From Burkholderiales bacterium UBA4615 (GTDB lineage: Bacteria > Pseudomonadota > Gammaproteobacteria > Burkholderiales > Burkholderiaceae_E): 8,732 nucleotides of DNA. Below, one piece after another: positions 6,679 through 8,732 of this stretch. The stretch is taken from positions 18,125 to 26,856 of the forward strand of contig DGIT01000118.1 of the NCBI GenBank assembly GCA_002386465.1, in the 5' to 3' direction. Made by a program: the position numbers and the translations under genes. Position 1 is the first letter of the stretch. Each line of letters opens with the position of its first letter. The notes below the pieces were generated by a model. It made no database searches and was not told the DNA's origin. It was given only the letters and a program-made list of their open reading frames with translations.

Positions 6679-6837
6679 ATGACATTCGCCGTGCTCTTCC
6701 TGATCGCGCTGGCGGCGCTCGCGGCGGCCGCGCTCGGCAGGCGCCGGGCCGCGCTCGCCGCGTTCGCGGTGTCGCTGTGCGCCACCGTGCTGACCTACCT
6801 GCACCACGCGACCGACGTGCTCAAGCTGTCGTTCTGA
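6679..6837 (+). CDS. Small membrane protein, DUF5993-like
   Basis: 52 residues, with AGGAG at 6667-6671 placed 7 nt before the ATG. Two hydrophobic stretches (about 2-20 and 24-41) are split by an RRR turn at 21-23, which by the positive-inside rule should face the cytoplasm. The C-terminus LHHATD...LSF matches what I remember of DUF5993 proteins, about 50-residue membrane proteins encoded beside DsbB-family genes; this is recalled, not searched. The stop at 6835-6837 is 2 nt before the dsbB start, so translation of the two is probably coupled. A role assisting or regulating the neighbouring disulfide oxidase is likely from context but not shown. One cysteine (Cys34) lies inside the second membrane segment. 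Confidence 0.75.
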   Translation: MTFAVLFLIALAALAAAALGRRRAALAAFAVSLCATVLTYLHHATDVLKLSF

Positions 6838-6839
6838 CC

Positions 6840-7388
6840 ATGAACCGATCACAGGCCGTCACACTGAACACGCTGGGCCTCTGCGCCATCGCCGGGGTGC
6901 TCGCGGCCGCCTTCGCGGCGCAGCTGCTGCTCGGCGAGTTGCCCTGTCCGCTGTGCATGCTCCAGCGCATCCAGTTCGCGATGCTCGCGGTGGGGCCGAT
7001 CCTGAACGTGCGCGTCGGCCCGCGGCCGAGCCACTACGCGTTGTCGCTGCTGGCCGCGCTGGCGGGCGCGGGCTTCGCTGCCCGCCAGATCGCGCTGCAC
7101 ATCCTGCCCGGCGATCCCGGCTACGGCAGCGCGGTGTTCGGGCTGCACTACTACAGCTGGGCGTTCGTCGCGTTCGCCGCCTCGATCGCGCTGATCGCCG
7201 CGGTGATGCTGTTCGACCGGCAGTTCGAGGACGATCCGGCCCCGCCCGAGCGGACGGGCCTGTTCCCGCGCCTGGCAATCGCGCTGGTCCTGCTGCTCAC
7301 CGCGCTGAACGTGGTGTCGACGCTCCTGCAGTGCGGCTTCGCGGCCTGCGCCGACGATCCGGCCGCCTATCGGTTGCTTCAGCGCTGA
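6840..7388 (+). CDS. dsbB: Disulfide bond formation protein B (DsbB family), variant with C-terminal cysteine pair
   Basis: 182 residues, inner membrane. DsbB reoxidises the periplasmic thiol oxidase DsbA and passes electrons to quinone. The active-site pair is CPLC (Cys36, Cys39) right after the first membrane helix, followed by LQR, whose Arg43 corresponds to the quinone-contacting Arg48 of E. coli DsbB. I see five likely membrane segments: about 10-32, 41-57, 65-88, 104-125 and 143-163. The loop that carries the second cysteine pair in E. coli (Cys104/Cys130, between helices 3 and 4) has no cysteine here. Instead Cys165 and Cys170 (CGFAAC) lie after the fifth helix, which would place them in the periplasm. 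The start at 6840 is chosen over an upstream in-frame ATG at 6777 because that one overlaps the preceding gene and adds a charged non-membrane tail. No ribosome binding site is evident; coupling to the preceding gene is likely. Confidence 0.9.
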   Translation: MNRSQAVTLNTLGLCAIAGVLAAAFAAQLLLGELPCPLCMLQRIQFAMLAVGPILNVRVGPRPSHYALSLLAALAGAGFAARQIALHILPGDPGYGSAVFGLHYYSWAFVAFAASIALIAAVMLFDRQFEDDPAPPERTGLFPRLAIALVLLLTALNVVSTLLQCGFAACADDPAAYRLLQR

Positions 7389-7434
7389 GGGGGCCGGGGC
7401 CACGGTGCGGGGCTTAAAGGTCGCCTGAACGAAT

Positions 7435-7452
7435 CCCGCAGATGAATGCGGG
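7435..7452. terminator. Possible hairpin between converging genes
   Basis: CCCGCA and TGCGGG form a perfect 6-bp stem around a 6-nt loop, 46 nt after the dsbB stop and on the 3' side of the minus-strand antitoxin. No T-tract follows on either strand, so an intrinsic terminator is only a possibility. The remainder of 7389-7499 shows no gene. Confidence 0.25.
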
Positions 7453-7499
7453 CCCTGCGCGAAGACCGGACGTCGCCGCAGCCCGGCTCTCGCTCGGGA

Positions 7500-7799
7500 T
7501 CAGGCGGCCGTTGCCGTCAACTTGGCCCTCAGGGCCTTGCAGACCTTCTGGATGGTGTCGAATCAAGGATGCGCCTGGGGCCGGAGCGCCTTGTAGAGCG
7601 CTTCCCGGGTCAGCCCAGCCGCCTGCGCCACCTGCGTCATCCCTCTCGCACGAGCCACATCTCCCAGCGCCGCAGCAAGCAGACCGGGATCGCCCTCTTC
7701 GATGGCCAGACGGATGTAGTCGGCGATCGCCTCGTCGTCGTCCAGGTATCTCGAGGGATCGAACTCGGCCAATTCGGACACCTTGATCTTTCTGGTCAT
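7500..7799 (-). pseudogene. Addiction-module antidote (HTH antitoxin) with premature stop
   Basis: Starts at the ATG complementary to 7797-7799, with GAGGAA (7807-7812) 7 nt before it. The 78 residues match the 'probable addiction module antidote' family (TIGR02684, HigA-like DNA-binding antitoxins): FDPSRYLDDDEAIADYI, then EEGDPGLLAAALGDVARARGMTQVA, then a helix-turn-helix AAGLTREALYKAL. These antitoxins bind a RelE/HigB-type toxin and repress their own promoter. Reading stops at the TGA complementary to 7563-7565, just after AHP, where relatives continue with roughly 20 more residues. In the same frame the next codons encode FDTIQKVCKALRAKL and end at TGA 7500-7502, a good match to the expected tail. 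A single base change (for example CGA or TCA to TGA) therefore truncated the gene. The 78-residue product may keep some DNA binding. No toxin gene precedes it; a TAG 4 nt upstream of the start could be the last trace of one. Confidence 0.75.
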
Positions 7800-7814
7800 G
7801 GCGCTATTCCTCGA

Positions 7815-8732
7815 TCGTCTCAGAACGTGTGAACGAACCTCGTGCGAGCTGCGAGAATCGATGCATGAGCACCGAACGCAGCCAGACCGAGGTTGAACAG
7901 GTCGAACAGGACCTGTTCGGTGAAGGGATCGTCGAGACGCGGGCGCGGCGCGAGGCAGCGCGGGCGATGCCCGACGGCGAGGTGCGACTGCGGCGCGCGG
8001 TGCACGATCAGGCCGAGCTGCGGGTGTTCGATCTGGAGGGGAGCGTCGCGGCCGATCACCCGGTGCGGGCGGTCTGGGGATTCGTGCAGGCGCTGGATCT
8101 GAGCGCGCTGCACGCGGGCATCCGCTCGCGGGCGGGCCACGGCGGCACGCCTGCGACCGACCCGGCGATCCTGGTGGCGCTGTGGCTGTGGGCGACCATC
8201 GACGGGGTGGGCAGCGCGCGCGAGATCGACCGGCTGTGCGAGCGCGACGACGCGTACCGCGGGATCTGCGGCGGGGTGGGGATGAACTACCACACGCTGG
8301 CGGACTTCCGCACCGAGCACGCCGCGTGGCTGGAGGCGCAGCTGACCGCCAGCATGGTGGCGCTGCTCGATCGCAGGCTGGTGACGCTCAACGTGGTGGC
8401 GCAGGACGGGCTGCGGGTGCGGGCGGCGGCCAAGGCCAGTTCGATGCGCCGGCGCGAGCGGCTGCAGATGCTGCACGCGCAGGCGCGCGCGCAGTTGCAG
8501 GCGCTCGAGCGCGACCGCGACGAACCGCCCAGCGCCCCACCGACCGACGGCGCCAGCCCGCCCGGCGCGGGCGGCAAGGCGCCCGCCGAGCCACGCGCCA
8601 GCAGCACCGATGCGCAGGCGCGCGTCATGAAGATGGCCGACGGCGGGTTCACCGCACTGGCCGGCATCGAGGCGCTCGATGCTCGCGGCACGGCCGCGAT
8701 CGCCCCGGCCCCGCGCGCCCGCAAGGCGGGCG
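7815..8732 (+). mobile_element. IS1182-type insertion sequence, left part (boundary uncertain)
   Basis: The transposase at 7865 marks an insertion sequence whose right end lies outside the window. Its left end should fall between the antitoxin ribosome binding site (7807-7812) and 7864, since the DNA up to about 7812 belongs to the antitoxin gene. I cannot identify the inverted repeat or target duplication without the other end. An imperfect dyad CTCG-TG-CGAG lies at 7839-7848. Confidence 0.5.
7865..8732 (+). CDS. IS1182-type transposase, 3' end outside window, internally deleted
   Basis: The frame is open from the ATG at 7865 to the window end (289 codons), divergent from the antitoxin. Residues about 52-150 are the InsH-type N-terminal domain (Pfam DUF772): DLEGSVAADHPVRAV, then DPAILVALWLWATIDGVGSA, then YHTLADFR. 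Asp181 in VVAQDGLRVRAAA is the likely first catalytic acid of the DDE set; KASSMRRRERL and a helical, then Pro/Ala-rich linker follow. Residues 253-262 (RVMKMADGGF) normally lead into a strand with AYNVQ-like sequence. Here they run straight into TALAGIEALDARGT, which in relatives follows a second (A/V)DGGF tens of residues later. The two DGGF motifs appear to have been fused (at 8639-8650), deleting the stretch between them in frame. The Pro/Ala-rich linker is also shorter than the usual coiled insert. Activity is doubtful. The upstream GAGAA is a weak ribosome binding site. Confidence 0.8.
   Translation, partial: MSTERSQTEVEQVEQDLFGEGIVETRARREAARAMPDGEVRLRRAVHDQAELRVFDLEGSVAADHPVRAVWGFVQALDLSALHAGIRSRAGHGGTPATDPAILVALWLWATIDGVGSAREIDRLCERDDAYRGICGGVGMNYHTLADFRTEHAAWLEAQLTASMVALLDRRLVTLNVVAQDGLRVRAAAKASSMRRRERLQMLHAQARAQLQALERDRDEPPSAPPTDGASPPGAGGKAPAEPRASSTDAQARVMKMADGGFTALAGIEALDARGTAAIAPAPRARKAG

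Noticed and set aside
3479..6682. 1067-codon open frame overlapping the cysteine-rich lipoprotein in another frame
   Set aside because: Its product is Arg/Pro/Gly-rich and low in hydrophobic residues, typical of a shifted frame in GC-rich DNA. It has no export signal or ribosome binding site, while the chosen frame has both and strongly G/C-ending codons.
4575..6785. 736-codon antisense open frame
   Set aside because: Composition (Arg, Val, Gly, Ala) is that of an antisense shadow; it overlaps three better-supported genes and has no recognisable domain.
7442..7832. Plus-strand open frames opposite the antitoxin
   Set aside because: No recognisable domain and no ribosome binding site; the minus strand carries a clear antidote-family protein at the same place.

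Overview
The window is GC-rich, with strongly G/C-ending codons in most genes, AGGAG-type ribosome binding sites and Gram-negative lipoprotein signals. A DsbB gene sits directly behind a very small membrane protein. Together these suggest a proteobacterium, most likely a betaproteobacterium of the Burkholderiales type. The lineage is inference; no rRNA or marker gene is present.

Left part (1-3468): surface or periplasmic proteins with RCC1-type beta-propeller repeats. The 3' end of one RCC1-repeat gene (1-509) is followed by a complete paralogue (887-3316). The paralogue is a lipoprotein with a glycine-rich domain, an Ig-like domain and seven RCC1-like units. Between them, on the minus strand, is the C-terminal remnant of a ketopantoate reductase gene (519-730). 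It is cut off sharply where a repeated leader block begins.

Middle part (3469-7388): a second copy of that leader block (5' untranslated region plus the first codons of a lipoprotein signal peptide) precedes an unrelated 1009-residue lipoprotein with 18 cysteines in its mature part. A 52-codon DUF5993-like membrane protein and a five-helix DsbB-family quinone:disulfide oxidoreductase follow on the same strand. Gaps are 25 and 2 nt, so these three genes are probably one transcript. A cysteine-rich exported protein made next to an oxidative-folding enzyme is a plausible functional pairing, but this is inference.

Right part (7389-8732): decayed and mobile DNA. A minus-strand antitoxin gene of the addiction-module antidote type carries an in-frame stop that removes its last 20 residues, and no toxin gene is left upstream. 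Divergent to it, an IS1182-type transposase runs off the window. It appears to have lost an internal segment by fusion of two DGGF-coding motifs.

The most unusual features are the leader-plus-signal cassette shared by two unrelated lipoproteins, the uncharacterised cysteine-rich lipoprotein beside dsbB, and the DsbB whose second cysteine pair lies in a C-terminal periplasmic tail.
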